Notes: generated from the sequence alone by a model not told the origin. Shown: positions 45,577 to 54,476, counted from the stretch's first letter. The stretch is DNA of 64,000 bases from Natrinema limicola JCM 13563 (GCF_000337475.1 NZ_AOIT01000035.1:1-64000), one strand, 5' to 3'. A program made the numbers and translations.

Positions 45577-47019
45577 ATGGAGGAGTACGATTTCCTCGTT
45601 ATCGGTTCCGGCTCCGGGCTCGACGTGGCAAACGTAGCGGCGAACCAGGGACAATCGGTCGCGGTCGTCGAGAAAGGGCGACTCGGCGGGACTTGTCTCA
45701 ACCGCGGTTGTATCCCGTCGAAGAAGCTGTTATATCACGCCGACGTAATGGAGACGATCGAGCGCGCCGGCGAGTTCAACATCGACGCCACGGTGAACGA
45801 CGTTCAGTTCGCGGACATCGTCCGCGAGGTCACCGAGGACGTCCACGGCAGTTCGGACGCGATCCGGCGCGGCCTGCACTCGTCGGATCGGATCGACCTG
45901 TACGAGGCGGAAGGTCGGTTCGTCGACGAACGGACGATCGAACTCGACGGCGGGAGCCACGACGGTGAGCGCCTCGGCGCGGACACCGTCCTCGTCGCAG
46001 CGGGGACGCGTCCGGCGATTCCGCCGATCGACGGCATCGAAACCGTCGACTTCCTCACCAGCACCGAGGCACTGCAGTTAGAGAGCCCGCCGGACCACCT
46101 CGTGATCGTCGGCGGCGGCTACATCGCCGCCGAACTGGGCCAGTTCTTCGGGACGTTCGGCAGCGACGTGTCCATCATCAGTCGGCGGCCGAACCTGCTT
46201 CCCGAGGCTGACGAGGACGTCGCTGCGGAATTCACCGAGCGCTACGCGGACCGATTCGACGTCTATTCCGGCTACGAGGCTACTGCGGTCCTGCAGGGCG
46301 AGGACCCGATCACCGTCGAGGCGCGTCCCTACACCTACGATGATGGCGGCGGGCCACGCCCGGGGGATACCATTTCCGTTACCGGCGACGAACTGCTCGT
46401 CGCGACCGGTCGCGTTCCCAACACCGACACGCTGAACGTCGCGGCCGCCGGTATCGAAACCGACCGCGACGGGTTCGTACAGACCGACGAGTACCTGCGG
46501 ACGACCGCTGACGGCGTCTGGGCGCTCGGCGATATCGTCGGCGAGTACCTGTTGAAACACAACGCGAACCACGAAGCCCAGGCCGTCATGCGCAATCTGT
46601 TCGGCGAGGACCTCGAGCCGGTCGATTACACGGCGATGCCGTTTGCCGTCTTCGCCTCGCCGGAGGTCGCCGGCGTCGGGCTGACCGAACAGGAACTGCG
46701 CGCCGCGGACCGCGAGTACGCGAAACAAACGTATCGATACGAGGAGACTGCTCGCGGGAGCGCGATGCACGCCGAGGGGTTCGTCAAGCCGCTCATCGAC
46801 CTCGAGGGCGAAATTCTGGGCTGTCACATCATCGGCCCCGACGCCTCGACCCTGATCGAAGAAGTCGTCGTGGCGATGACGGCCGGATCCGGGACGATCT
46901 CCGATATCCGAGAGTCGGTTCACATCCACCCGGCGCTCTCGGAGGTCGTCCAGCGCGCGTTCGCAGGGCAGTTCACTCGAGGTGGCCACGAACACGGCCA
47001 CGATCACGACCACAGCTAG
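45577..47019 (+). CDS. Pyridine nucleotide-disulfide oxidoreductase, His-rich tail
   Basis: The 480-residue class I flavoprotein has FAD motif VIGSGSGLDVANVAANQG, redox-active disulfide CLNRGCIPSK, NAD(P) motif VIVGGGYIAAELGQFFG, second FAD motif GVWALGDIVG and the C-terminal His of VHIHPALSEVVQRAF. The dimer interface is complete. No lipoate-complex genes are near, so alternatives to dihydrolipoyl dehydrogenase include mycothione-, bis-gamma-glutamylcystine- or mercuric-reductase-type roles. The last residues GGHEHGHDHDHS form an unusual metal-binding-like tail. ATG 45577 matches the first strand. Confidence 0.85.
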   Translation: MEEYDFLVIGSGSGLDVANVAANQGQSVAVVEKGRLGGTCLNRGCIPSKKLLYHADVMETIERAGEFNIDATVNDVQFADIVREVTEDVHGSSDAIRRGLHSSDRIDLYEAEGRFVDERTIELDGGSHDGERLGADTVLVAAGTRPAIPPIDGIETVDFLTSTEALQLESPPDHLVIVGGGYIAAELGQFFGTFGSDVSIISRRPNLLPEADEDVAAEFTERYADRFDVYSGYEATAVLQGEDPITVEARPYTYDDGGGPRPGDTISVTGDELLVATGRVPNTDTLNVAAAGIETDRDGFVQTDEYLRTTADGVWALGDIVGEYLLKHNANHEAQAVMRNLFGEDLEPVDYTAMPFAVFASPEVAGVGLTEQELRAADREYAKQTYRYEETARGSAMHAEGFVKPLIDLEGEILGCHIIGPDASTLIEEVVVAMTAGSGTISDIRESVHIHPALSEVVQRAFAGQFTRGGHEHGHDHDHS

Positions 47020-47097
47020 TACATCGTCGCCGGATCTGCACACGCAGTACACGACCGATATCGGCTTTTCTCGTCCCGGACCGCAGTGCCGGCTACA

Positions 47098-47501
47098 ATG
47101 GCAACCGCAGCGATCGTGATCTTGGCAGGGATGGCATCACACGCCGACCTCGGCCGACTCGTCAACGGCCTCGAGACGGCCGCGGGATTCGCCGACAATC
47201 CCAACGACGGGGTGAACTGCCTCGGGGTCACGTCCCGAGGCACTCGCCTTGCTCATCTGTAGAGTTGATATTCGACGGTGCCGGAACGCAGTGGATTCCG
47301 GAACTCGAAGACGAGAGTCACGACTATCACACTCTCTATCGGTCGATACGCAACGAAGTGGTCGTCTGTGACTACTGTGCCAACGCCTTCGGGGTCGACG
47401 ACATCGTCGACGCTGCTGATATCATCACCGCCGCCGAGAACGGCGGCCATCCCAGCATTCGCTCGCTGGTCGACGACGACTCCGAGATTATCACGTTCTG
47501 A
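47098..47501 (+). pseudogene. Disrupted DsrE-like gene
   Basis: The frame from ATG 47098 encodes MATAAIVILAGMASHADLGR..., reaching FADNPNDG, then runs through foreign sequence to a TAG near 47259. From 47265 another frame resumes a coherent protein, LIFDGAGTQWIPELEDESHDYHTLY...VVCDYCANAFGV...ITF. The two parts join into one DsrE/DsrF-like small protein if ~50 bases are removed. The insert leaves a frameshift and a stop. The downstream part keeps two cysteines (VVCDYC). It is probably non-functional. Confidence 0.7.
47213..47262. mobile_element. ~50-bp insert with perfect hairpin, IS200/IS605-like end
   Basis: The insert carries TGCCTCGGG-(gtcacgt)-CCCGAGGCA, a perfect 9-bp stem (47218-47226 with 47234-47242) preceded by GGTGAAC and followed by a CATCTGTAG tail. 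Hairpin-plus-tail ends of this kind are typical of IS200/IS605-type elements and their palindrome-associated derivatives in haloarchaea. No transposase is present. Boundaries are approximate. Confidence 0.5.
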
Positions 47502-47619
47502 GACAGCAACGGGGTCCCTGCTGGCCCCACTACGTCCCGAACCACCACGAAACCCCGTGCGATTCACTTTCACTCCGGTAGCACACAGCTTTTAGCCCCG
47601 CCGTTAGTACAGGGAGACG

Positions 47620-50073
47620 ATGACGTCGTTCCAGTCGACACTCGGTGACGAGCCGGGGATCGCCGAGGAGCTGGCAGAAAGCCAGCAGTCGATCTCCATC
47701 GCCGAGTTCTTCGAGAAGAACAAGCACATGCTCGGCTTCGACAGCGGCGCTCGAGGCCTCGTCACGGCCGTCAAGGAGGCCGTTGACAACGCCTTAGACG
47801 CCGCCGAGGAGGCCGGTATTCTCCCGGATATCTACGTCGAGATTCAGGAAGCCGGCGACTACTACCGCCTGATCGTCGAGGACAACGGGCCCGGGCTCAC
47901 GAAAGACTCCCTCCCCAAGGTGTTCGGGAAGCTTCTCTACGGTTCTCGCTTTCACGCACGCGAACAGTCTCGTGGCCAGCAGGGGATCGGGATCTCTGCC
48001 GCCGTCCTCTACTCGCAACTGACCAGCGGGAAACCCGCCAAGATCACCAGCCGAACCCAGGGCTCGAGCGAGGCACAGTACTTCGAACTCATCGTCGACA
48101 CCGACAACAACGAGCCCGAGATCAGCGTCGAGGAGACGACCACGTGGGATCGGCCCCATGGCACCCGCATCGAACTCGAGATGGAGGCCAACATGCGTGC
48201 CCGCGGGCAGCTCCACGACTACATCAAGCACACGGCGGTCGTCAACCCCCACGCCCGCCTCGAGCTGCGCGAGCCCCAGGAACACTTCAAATTCGAGCGC
48301 GCAACCGATCAGCTTCCGGCGGAGACCGAGGAGATCCGCCCACACCCACACGGCGTCGAACTCGGCACCGTGATGAAGATGTTGGCGGCGACCGACTCCC
48401 AGACGGTCTCCGGCTTCGTCCAGGAGGAGTTTACGCGTGTTGGGAAAAAGACCGCCGACTCGATCATCGACGCGTTCCGGGATCGATATTACGGCCGCGA
48501 GATGTGCTGGCGAACTCCGCGCGGGCTCGACGATATCGATATCAAAGGCGTCGCAAGCAACGCAACGGCAAACAAGAGCGTCGCTGCGACGGGCGCGTTT
48601 TCGGACAAAATCGCCTCGAAGGTAGCGGATAAAGATCGAATCGCACACCATCAGCTCCTCGATATCGTCAACGAAAGCGCACAGGAATGTGAACAGGAAC
48701 ACGACGAAACGTTCGGCGACACCGTTCAGGAAAACGTCGCCGAGGCCATCTGGCTCGAGGTTATCGACGCTTCTGGGGCGGACGATGCTAACGCAGCCAC
48801 CGGCGAAGACGGCGACTCGCGGCTGGTCGCCGACCTCTACGACCTCGCAGACGACGCGACGAGCACGCGGAAAGACGACGAGACGATCCACGCCTTCGCA
48901 GACCGGCTCGCAGGGAAATTCGAGGACCTCGAGGACGATCGCCACCGACTCACACGCGCAACGCTTCGGGAGTTCGTCGACCGAGCCGCAGACTTGACCG
49001 AGGAGTACGACGAGGTCTCCTTCGGCGAGACGGCTCGCGAAAACGTCGTCGAGGCCGTCTGGGACGTCATGGCGACGGTTCCCGACGACCCGCCGCTCGT
49101 CCGCGAACTCAATGGCGACCGTGACGCCACCAGCGACCTCGTCGACGCGATGCGCGCGACCGATATTATGGCTCCGCCGACGCGGTGTCTCTCCCCGATC
49201 TCAGAAGACCTCATCACCGCCGGCTTAGAGAAGGAGTTCGACGCCGACTTCTATGCCTCCGCGACGCGTGACGCTGGCGTCTCCGGCGGCGATCCGTTCA
49301 TCGTCGAGGCTGGCATCGCCTACGGTGGGGAGCTACCGGCCGAAGGGACCGCAGAGGTCATGCGCTTTGCAAACCGCGTTCCGCTGGTCTACCAGCGTGG
49401 GGCCTGTGCGACGACTGACGTGGTCAAGACGATCGGCTGGCGCAACTACGGGCTCGACCAGCCCGGTGGCTCCGGCCTACCGAACGGGCCGGTCGTGATC
49501 ATGATCCACGTCGCCTCGACGAACGTGCCCTTCACCAGCGAGTCGAAAGACGCCATCGCCAACGTTCCCGAGATCGAAGACGAGATCGAACTCGCCATTC
49601 GGGAAGCGGCACGCGAGCTCAAGAGCTATCTGAACAAGCGCCGGTCGATGCAAAAGCGCCGGAAGAAACAGAACGTCCTCGGGAAGATCCTCCCCGAGAT
49701 GGCCACGAAGGTCGCCGAAGTCACCGGCCGTGATGAACCCGACATCGACGACGCGATCGCCCGCATCATGAACAACGTGCTCGTCGAGCGCCAGACCAAA
49801 GCGAACGGTGACGGTCAGGCCGTCTCCGTCGTCGTCGAGAACAACTCGAGTACGAACGAATCGCTCGAGATCACCGACATCGTCTCGGCCGAACCGACGA
49901 ACCTCTCGGACGGCGCGACCGTCGTCGAGATGGATGGCGAGTGGTTCGTCAAGTGGGAACCCGAGGTGGGAAGCGACGACGAGGCCACGCTCGAGTACGA
50001 GGTCCCGGATGACGCGACGTTCGATCTGGACGTGAAAGGTGTCGAAAGCGAGAAACTTACCGTGAAACAATGA
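47620..50073 (+). CDS. top6B: DNA topoisomerase VI subunit B
   Basis: An 817-residue Top6B. The N-terminal GHKL ATPase has [47 protein letters not shown] and the transducer Lys-bearing region. A large acidic haloarchaeal insert (~330-510) splits the H2TH region. The transducer follows with [31 protein letters not shown], then a C-terminal immunoglobulin-like domain (~715-817). A TATA-like AGCTTTTAGCC lies ~30 bases upstream of the ATG. It forms an operon with top6A by a 4-base overlap. Confidence 0.94.
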   Translation: MTSFQSTLGDEPGIAEELAESQQSISIAEFFEKNKHMLGFDSGARGLVTAVKEAVDNALDAAEEAGILPDIYVEIQEAGDYYRLIVEDNGPGLTKDSLPKVFGKLLYGSRFHAREQSRGQQGIGISAAVLYSQLTSGKPAKITSRTQGSSEAQYFELIVDTDNNEPEISVEETTTWDRPHGTRIELEMEANMRARGQLHDYIKHTAVVNPHARLELREPQEHFKFERATDQLPAETEEIRPHPHGVELGTVMKMLAATDSQTVSGFVQEEFTRVGKKTADSIIDAFRDRYYGREMCWRTPRGLDDIDIKGVASNATANKSVAATGAFSDKIASKVADKDRIAHHQLLDIVNESAQECEQEHDETFGDTVQENVAEAIWLEVIDASGADDANAATGEDGDSRLVADLYDLADDATSTRKDDETIHAFADRLAGKFEDLEDDRHRLTRATLREFVDRAADLTEEYDEVSFGETARENVVEAVWDVMATVPDDPPLVRELNGDRDATSDLVDAMRATDIMAPPTRCLSPISEDLITAGLEKEFDADFYASATRDAGVSGGDPFIVEAGIAYGGELPAEGTAEVMRFANRVPLVYQRGACATTDVVKTIGWRNYGLDQPGGSGLPNGPVVIMIHVASTNVPFTSESKDAIANVPEIEDEIELAIREAARELKSYLNKRRSMQKRRKKQNVLGKILPEMATKVAEVTGRDEPDIDDAIARIMNNVLVERQTKANGDGQAVSVVVENNSSTNESLEITDIVSAEPTNLSDGATVVEMDGEWFVKWEPEVGSDDEATLEYEVPDDATFDLDVKGVESEKLTVKQ

Positions 50074-51161
50074 GTGCAGACAACGACCAGCAGGCACGAG
50101 AGCAGCTGATCGATCTCGCAGCGCAGTTCTACGACCAGTTCGAACTGGGCGAGATCCCGCACATGTCCGTTCCGACGCGGACGAAGAACAACATCGAGTA
50201 CGACGAGGAGAAAGCCGTCTGGGTTTATGGCGACCGCGAGTCGACTCGATCGGCGAACTCGGTTCGAGGGGCGCGAAAACTCCTGAAGGCGGTCTACACC
50301 ATCGAGTTCCTCGCCGACCAACTCGAGGCGGATCGCTCTTCGACCCTGCGTGAACTCTACTACCTCTCGGAGAGCTGGGACAACGAGGAAGCCCAGTTCT
50401 CGGATCAGGACGAATCGAACGGGCTCATCGAGGACTTAGAGATCGTCTCTGGGGTCACCCGCGAGGACTTCCACATGCGCCCCGAGGAGTCGGGCGCGAC
50501 GCTCATGGGACCGCTGCACCTCCGCGAACAGACCCGCCGCGGCGAACGCGAGATCCACTGTCAGAAAGACGTCGGCGAGGGCGGCTATCAGATCCCGAAC
50601 AACCCCGACACGATCGACTTCCTCGATTGTGACGCCGACTTCATCCTCGCAGTGGAGACCGGTGGGATGCGCGACCGACTCGTCGAGAACGGCTTCGACG
50701 ATGAGTACAACGCCCTGATCGTCCACCTCAAGGGTCAGCCTGCGCGGGCGACTCGCCGGATCACGAAGCGACTCCACGACGAACTCGACCTTCCCGTTAC
50801 CGTCTTTACAGACGGTGATCCGTGGTCGTACCGCATCTACGGCTCGGTCGCCTACGGCTCGATTAAGTCCGCCCACCTCTCGGAGTACTTAGCGACCCCC
50901 GAGGCGCAGTTCATCGGCATCCAGCCCGCCGACATCGTCGAGTACGACCTGCCGACCGACCCGCTCTCTGATTCGGACATCAACGCCTTGGAGAGCGAAC
51001 TCGAGGACCCGCGCTTCCAGACCGACTACTGGGAGGAACAGATCGAACTGCAACTCGACCTCGGGAAGAAGTCCGAACAGCAGGCACTGGCGTCACACGG
51101 GCTTGATTTTGTGACGGAGACGTATCTTCCCGAACGGCTCACCGAGATGGGCGTCTTCTAG
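50070..51161 (+). CDS. top6A: DNA topoisomerase VI subunit A
   Basis: A 363-residue Spo11-like subunit that cleaves both DNA strands. The 5Y-CAP domain carries the catalytic Tyr in [10 protein letters not shown] (Tyr97-Tyr98 region). The Toprim domain has [17 protein letters not shown] and [29 protein letters not shown]. The C-terminus ends [11 protein letters not shown]. Gyrase genes lie ~8 kb away on the opposite strand, so type IIA and IIB enzymes are both encoded here. Confidence 0.95.
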   Translation: MSADNDQQAREQLIDLAAQFYDQFELGEIPHMSVPTRTKNNIEYDEEKAVWVYGDRESTRSANSVRGARKLLKAVYTIEFLADQLEADRSSTLRELYYLSESWDNEEAQFSDQDESNGLIEDLEIVSGVTREDFHMRPEESGATLMGPLHLREQTRRGEREIHCQKDVGEGGYQIPNNPDTIDFLDCDADFILAVETGGMRDRLVENGFDDEYNALIVHLKGQPARATRRITKRLHDELDLPVTVFTDGDPWSYRIYGSVAYGSIKSAHLSEYLATPEAQFIGIQPADIVEYDLPTDPLSDSDINALESELEDPRFQTDYWEEQIELQLDLGKKSEQQALASHGLDFVTETYLPERLTEMGVF

Positions 51162-51303
51162 AGCGTCGCATCGAGTCCTCTCTCGAGGCGCGCGTTCACT
51201 GCTGTTTTCCGACACGTTCTGACTTACCTGTTCAGCGATGGCCTCTGTCTGCAGGTGCAACCGGTTCCCGGCCACATCGCCAGTCTCCGTCTAGAACGGT
51301 GCT

Positions 51304-51612
51304 ATGACGGATGAAAAGGACGGCCAACGGCCGATACACAGCGACCCAGACAAGGAGGCGATCGACGAACCAACGACGTCCGGCACGCAGGAGGCCGACG
51401 AGACCGCGTGGATGATGAAAGAGGGCGTCACGATCGGCTTGATCTCGATCGCACTCGTTCTCGTGCTGGCACTGGGACTCCTGCAGGCGACTGGCTCCGC
51501 AATCGATGTCTTCGGATTGTTCATCGACAGCGCACTGGGTCAGTGGCTCGTGGTCGGCGTCCTCGCGCTCGTCGTTCTCGGGGCGTTCGTCTGGTCTCGT
51601 GTCGGCGTCTGA
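51304..51612 (+). CDS. Small two-TM membrane protein
   Basis: The 102-residue protein has a charged N-terminus (MTDEKDGQRPIHSDPDKE), then helices EGVTIGLISIALVLVLALGLLQATG and ALGQWLVVGVLALVVLGAFVWSRVGV. Function is unknown. It lies between top6A and a convergent MBL hydrolase, with no operon partner. Confidence 0.65.
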   Translation: MTDEKDGQRPIHSDPDKEAIDEPTTSGTQEADETAWMMKEGVTIGLISIALVLVLALGLLQATGSAIDVFGLFIDSALGQWLVVGVLALVVLGAFVWSRVGV

Positions 51613-51638
51613 GCGCAGCGTCGGCGTTGGACGATCCG

Positions 51639-52343
51639 TTACTCGTCGAGGACAACCGGAACACCGCGGCGTGCAACGTCGACGACGAACGCGTCGGTGT
51701 CGGTTTCGATCGCCGCGAACGTATCGTAGTGGACTGGGAGCACGACATCCGGCTCGAGCCGGGCAGCCAGCGCTGCCGCGTCGTGACGATCCATCGTGAC
51801 CGTGCCACCGATCGGTGGGAGGAAGCAATCGACCGGAACGTCCTCGTGGATAGGCAGCACGTCGGTATCGCCGGGCCAAAACGCCGTGACGCCGTCGACA
51901 GTGACGCCGAAGCCACACCCTTGTCCCTCGAGATGGTAGGGTCGACCGTCGTCGTCGACGTGTGGTCCGTCGGGATCGTTGTATGCTGGCGTCGTGAACA
52001 AATCGAGCGGCCCAAGCGCGAACGCTTCGTCCGCGCCGACGCGTTCCACGTCGAACGGCAGGCCGTCGGGATCCTCGTCGACGCGGGCGCTCTCGCTTGT
52101 GTCGATCGACTCGTGGACGACGACCAGCGCGTCTTCCCGGGCGACCCGTCGGATCGAATCGGGGTCGTAATGATGGGCGTGGCTGACGAGGATCAGGTCC
52201 CCGTCGCGGGGCTCGAGGCCGTCTAACACGCCGTACTCCTCGGGGCCGGGATCGATGTAGACGACCGCGCCTGTCTGGCCCTCGAGCCGGACGGTCGCGA
52301 GGCCGAACCAGTCGACGGTCACGGCGTCGAAGTGGACGGTCAT
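51639..52343 (-). CDS. MBL-fold hydrolase with altered metal motif
   Basis: The 234-residue protein is a UPF0173-like MBL relative: VDWFGLATVRLEGQ, VVYIDPG, LILVSHAHHYDPDSIRRVA, FWPGDTDVLPI and VVLPVHYDTFAAI. The first motif reads HAHHYD where H-x-H-x-D-H is canonical, so metal coordination differs from the paralogue at 6710-7438. The substrate is unknown. Palindromic element D lies 14 bases upstream of the start. Confidence 0.8.
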   Translation of the reverse strand: MTVHFDAVTVDWFGLATVRLEGQTGAVVYIDPGPEEYGVLDGLEPRDGDLILVSHAHHYDPDSIRRVAREDALVVVHESIDTSESARVDEDPDGLPFDVERVGADEAFALGPLDLFTTPAYNDPDGPHVDDDGRPYHLEGQGCGFGVTVDGVTAFWPGDTDVLPIHEDVPVDCFLPPIGGTVTMDRHDAAALAARLEPDVVLPVHYDTFAAIETDTDAFVVDVARRGVPVVLDE

Positions 52344-52356
52344 GCTCGTCTCGGCG

Positions 52357-52439
52357 TCAGACGGACGACTGTAAGTCAGTTCCGGTGGGACCGCGACCGT
52401 CGCGGTCCCACCGGGACATCGGGACAGCAGGCCGTATCA
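52357..52439. mobile_element. 83-bp palindromic MITE-like element, copy D
   Basis: This copy has the most perfect inner hairpin: CCGGTGGGACCGCGA pairs over 15 bp with TCGCGGTCCCACCGG around a 3-base loop. The outer TCA triplets are at 52357-52359 and 52437-52439; the right one is the TGA stop of the leftward FAH-family gene. The left end lies 14 bases from the start of the MBL gene, so it occupies that gene's promoter position. Confidence 0.87.
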
Positions 52440-53174
52440 GGGGATTCGGACCGAGTGCTCGAGCGTCCCGACACCCTCGACTTCGATTTCGATCTCGTCG
52501 CCGTCGGCGAGCGGACCGACGCCCTCGGGCGTGCCGGTCGCGATCACGTCGCCGGGTTCGAGGGTGAGGTAGGTCGTGATCTCGGCGATCAGCTCCGGAA
52601 TGGGGAAGATGAGGTTCTCGCGGGAGCCGTCCTGTTTGAGCTCGCCGTTGACGCGGGTTCGGACAGCGGCATCGGCGGGGACTTCGTCGGGGGTCGCAAG
52701 CACCGGCCCCATCGGCGCAGCACCGTCGAAGGCCTTGCCGCGGATCCAGTTTTGTTCCTGGCGCTGGTCGTCTCGGTTCGAGAGGTCGTTAACGCAGGTA
52801 AAGCCCGCCACGACGTCCATCGCATCGGCTTCGGAGACGTGACGACACTGCTCGCCGATGACGACGCCGAGCTCGGCCTCGTGGTCGATGCGGTCTTTCC
52901 CCGCCGGCAGGGTGACGGTATCGCCGTGGGCCGCGAGCGTATTCGGCGGCTTGAGAAAGAGCATCGGCCGATCGGGGACCTCCGAATCGAGTTCGGCGGC
53001 GTGTTTGGCGTAGTTCTTCCCGATACAGACGATCTTTGAGGGCTCCGACGGCGGGAGGATATCGATCTCGTCACTCTCGAGGTCGTAGCTCTCGGTTGCG
53101 AAGTGAACGGTTCCGTTCTCGTACTCGCCACGGCGGACTGCGCCGGCTGGATCGCGAAAGCGGACGTATTTCAT
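52437..53174 (-). CDS. Fumarylacetoacetate-hydrolase-family protein
   Basis: The 245-residue FAH-family enzyme shows KIVCIGKNYAKHAAEL, PMLFLKPPNTLAAHG, DHEAELGVVIGEQC (metal-binding Glu residues), GFTCVNDLSNRDDQRQEQNWIRGKAFDGAAPMGP and a final GDVIATGTPEGVGPLADGD. Such enzymes hydrolyse or decarboxylate 2-oxo acids of aromatic degradation; exact substrate is unknown. ATG 53174 (MKYVRFRDP) is the usual start. Its TGA is supplied by element D. Confidence 0.88.
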   Translation of the reverse strand: MKYVRFRDPAGAVRRGEYENGTVHFATESYDLESDEIDILPPSEPSKIVCIGKNYAKHAAELDSEVPDRPMLFLKPPNTLAAHGDTVTLPAGKDRIDHEAELGVVIGEQCRHVSEADAMDVVAGFTCVNDLSNRDDQRQEQNWIRGKAFDGAAPMGPVLATPDEVPADAAVRTRVNGELKQDGSRENLIFPIPELIAEITTYLTLEPGDVIATGTPEGVGPLADGDEIEIEVEGVGTLEHSVRIP

Positions 53175-53513
53175 GCTCGGTGGAATGGGCACCGGGGATC
53201 AAAAGCGTTGAGGAGGCGGCCAGTGTGCGGTGACAGCAATACATCTCGTGCGCCCCGCCCCCGCGATCGGCTCGGCCCGATCCAGTCTGTTGGAAACCGA
53301 GCGTGATCTCTGGATGGGACTCAGCAGAATGTCACTATCCCGACAGTGACTGGTGTCGTGATGGGTGCGTGAGAGCGTGCCATCGTCGGCACGGAACGGA
53401 ACGCTTTTTACTAGCCCCCGGCAACGATGAATTGCACACGAGGTGTGTGACGGATCGCTCCGTTGGGTCGCTGAACGCAGTGAAGCGAGCCTCGGTGCGA
53501 GAACAGCGTGATC
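53175..53513. other. Gap upstream of tRNA-Glu
   Basis: These 339 bases hold no supported gene. They contain a small hairpin (GTCACT..AGTGAC, ~53330-53349), a TATA-like CTTTTTACTAG near 53405, and a duplicated fragment of the tRNA 5' end at 53453. Confidence 0.6.
53404..53413 (+). promoter_or_regulatory. Probable original tRNA-Glu promoter
   Basis: CTTTTTACTA is a good archaeal TATA element. It lies ~48 bases before the partial tRNA start at 53457, but ~105 bases before the intact tRNA at 53514, an unusually long distance created by the insert between them. Confidence 0.5.
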
Positions 53514-53523
53514 GCTCCGTTGG
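53453..53523 (+). repeat. Duplicated tRNA-Glu 5' end flanking a 43-bp insert
   Basis: GATCGCTCCGTTGG occurs at 53453-53466 and 53510-53523. The second copy is the true tRNA start (GCTCCGTTGG from 53514). The 43 bases between are not tRNA-like. This is the pattern of a small insertion with a long target duplication, or of a slipped duplication. Confidence 0.75.
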
Positions 53524-53588
53524 TGTAGTCCGGCCAATCATTTCGGCCTTTCGAGCCGATGACCTGGGTTCAAATCCCAGACGGAGCA
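53514..53588 (+). tRNA. tRNA-Glu (anticodon UUC)
   Basis: Acceptor arms GCTCCGT and ACGGAGC pair over 7 bp with discriminator A. The T arm is CTGGG-TTCAAAT-CCCAG. The anticodon arm TCGGC-CTTTCGA-GCCGA has loop anticodon TTC, hence Glu. Variable and D regions fit a class I tRNA. CCA is not encoded, and no intron is seen. The sequence CACTCTTCT after it is T-rich and may aid termination. Confidence 0.93.
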
Positions 53589-53628
53589 CTCTTCTGAACG
53601 AACGACGTGAGTAAAGAAGGAAGCGCAC

Positions 53629-53705
53629 GCTCTGGGATTTGAAGTAGAGGAACGCACGCGGTAGCGAGCGTTTCGCGTGGTTCAAATCCCAGACAGAGCA
53701 CTTCT
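53629..53705. repeat. Inverted and direct copies of the tRNA-Glu 3' end
   Basis: GCTCTGGGATTTGAA (53629-53643) is an inverted copy of the tRNA T-arm/acceptor strand. GGTTCAAATCCCAGACAGAGC (53679-53699) is a direct copy that differs from the tRNA 3' end by one base. Such truncated tRNA ends are typical attachment-site scars left by integrase-borne elements. Confidence 0.75.
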
Positions 53706-53977
53706 ACCGAGCTTTCACGATTCGATGGCCGTCAATTCCGGCAGCCGGTGACGATGTCCGGATCGGCGTCCACCGACGAGTCAGCAGTCGACTCGAGCAC
53801 GACTGGCGACAGCGTCCCCGGTGACGATCGAAAACTGAGAGACAGTGACACGATCCTCCTGACAGATACGAACGCTGGCATCGGTCCAACTAATCTACCG
53901 CTATGCAAGAGACTGCCGTCTACCATATGACATCACCTCACTGACTCTGGCTAGAACTGGATGTTCGTAAACCTCTA
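53706..53977. other. Gap between tRNA scar and lrp, no gene supported
   Basis: A short frame (53748-53930) is Ser/Thr/Asp-rich and shows no domain. I do not consider it coding. Composition is less GC-rich than the surroundings, consistent with remnant DNA from an integrated element. Confidence 0.45.
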
Positions 53978-53990
53978 GTACGTGGCGTAC
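53978..53990. promoter_or_regulatory. Palindrome before the Lrp gene, possible autoregulatory operator
   Basis: GTACG-TGG-CGTAC is a perfect 5-3-5 palindrome ending 13 bases before ATG 54004. Lrp/AsnC regulators commonly bind short palindromes of this kind and repress their own genes. The link is inferred from position only. Confidence 0.4.
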
Positions 53991-54003
53991 GTTGGGCCAG
54001 CTA

Positions 54004-54459
54004 ATGACCTACGAGCATCTGGATGCAGATCTGGTAAACGAACTTCTTGGTGATGGTCGGGCCAGTCTCCGAAGTCTGGCTGAAACGCTCGATGTCTCCG
54101 TCACGACGGTCTCGAACCACCTCTCGGATCTCGAGGACGAGGGTGTGATCGAAGGCTACACGCCACAGGTCGACTACGACGCACTCGGCTACGACGTCAC
54201 GGCGATCATGCAACTGAAAGCCGAAGGGAGTGCGCTACCCGAAATCACACAGACGCTCAAAGACCACCGGCAGATGATCTCCGTCTACGAAGTGACGGGA
54301 GACTACGACGTCATCGCGATCGGGAAGTTCAAAGATACGGATGACATGAACGACGAGATCAAGTCCCTGATCACCGACCCAGATATCAAGCAGTCGAACA
54401 CGAGCATCGTGCTCAACATCGTCTCCGAGAACGAACAGTTCGAACTCGAGACGGCGTAA
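54004..54459 (+). CDS. Lrp/AsnC-family transcriptional regulator
   Basis: A 151-residue regulator. The N-terminal HTH ([64 protein letters not shown]) leads through a linker strand to the RAM ligand-binding domain ([29 protein letters not shown]). Such proteins sense amino acids or redox cues and form octamers. ATG 54004 is preferred over an upstream codon. It is convergent with the dehydrogenase gene, 17 bases away. Confidence 0.92.
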   Translation: MTYEHLDADLVNELLGDGRASLRSLAETLDVSVTTVSNHLSDLEDEGVIEGYTPQVDYDALGYDVTAIMQLKAEGSALPEITQTLKDHRQMISVYEVTGDYDVIAIGKFKDTDDMNDEIKSLITDPDIKQSNTSIVLNIVSENEQFELETA

Positions 54460-54476
54460 TCGACGGCCGAACGAGA

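Noticed and set aside
47016-47243. 75-codon leftward frame across the DsrE-like pseudogene
   Set aside because: The opposite strand carries recognisable protein halves; this frame has no similarity or sensible start context.
6710-52343. Treating the two UPF0173-like genes as a recent duplication
   Set aside because: They share only the fold; metal motifs differ (HGHADH versus HAHHYD) and there is no DNA-level similarity.
53748-53930. 60-codon frame after the tRNA scar
   Set aside because: Composition is Ser/Thr/Asp-rich with no domain or promoter; more likely remnant DNA.
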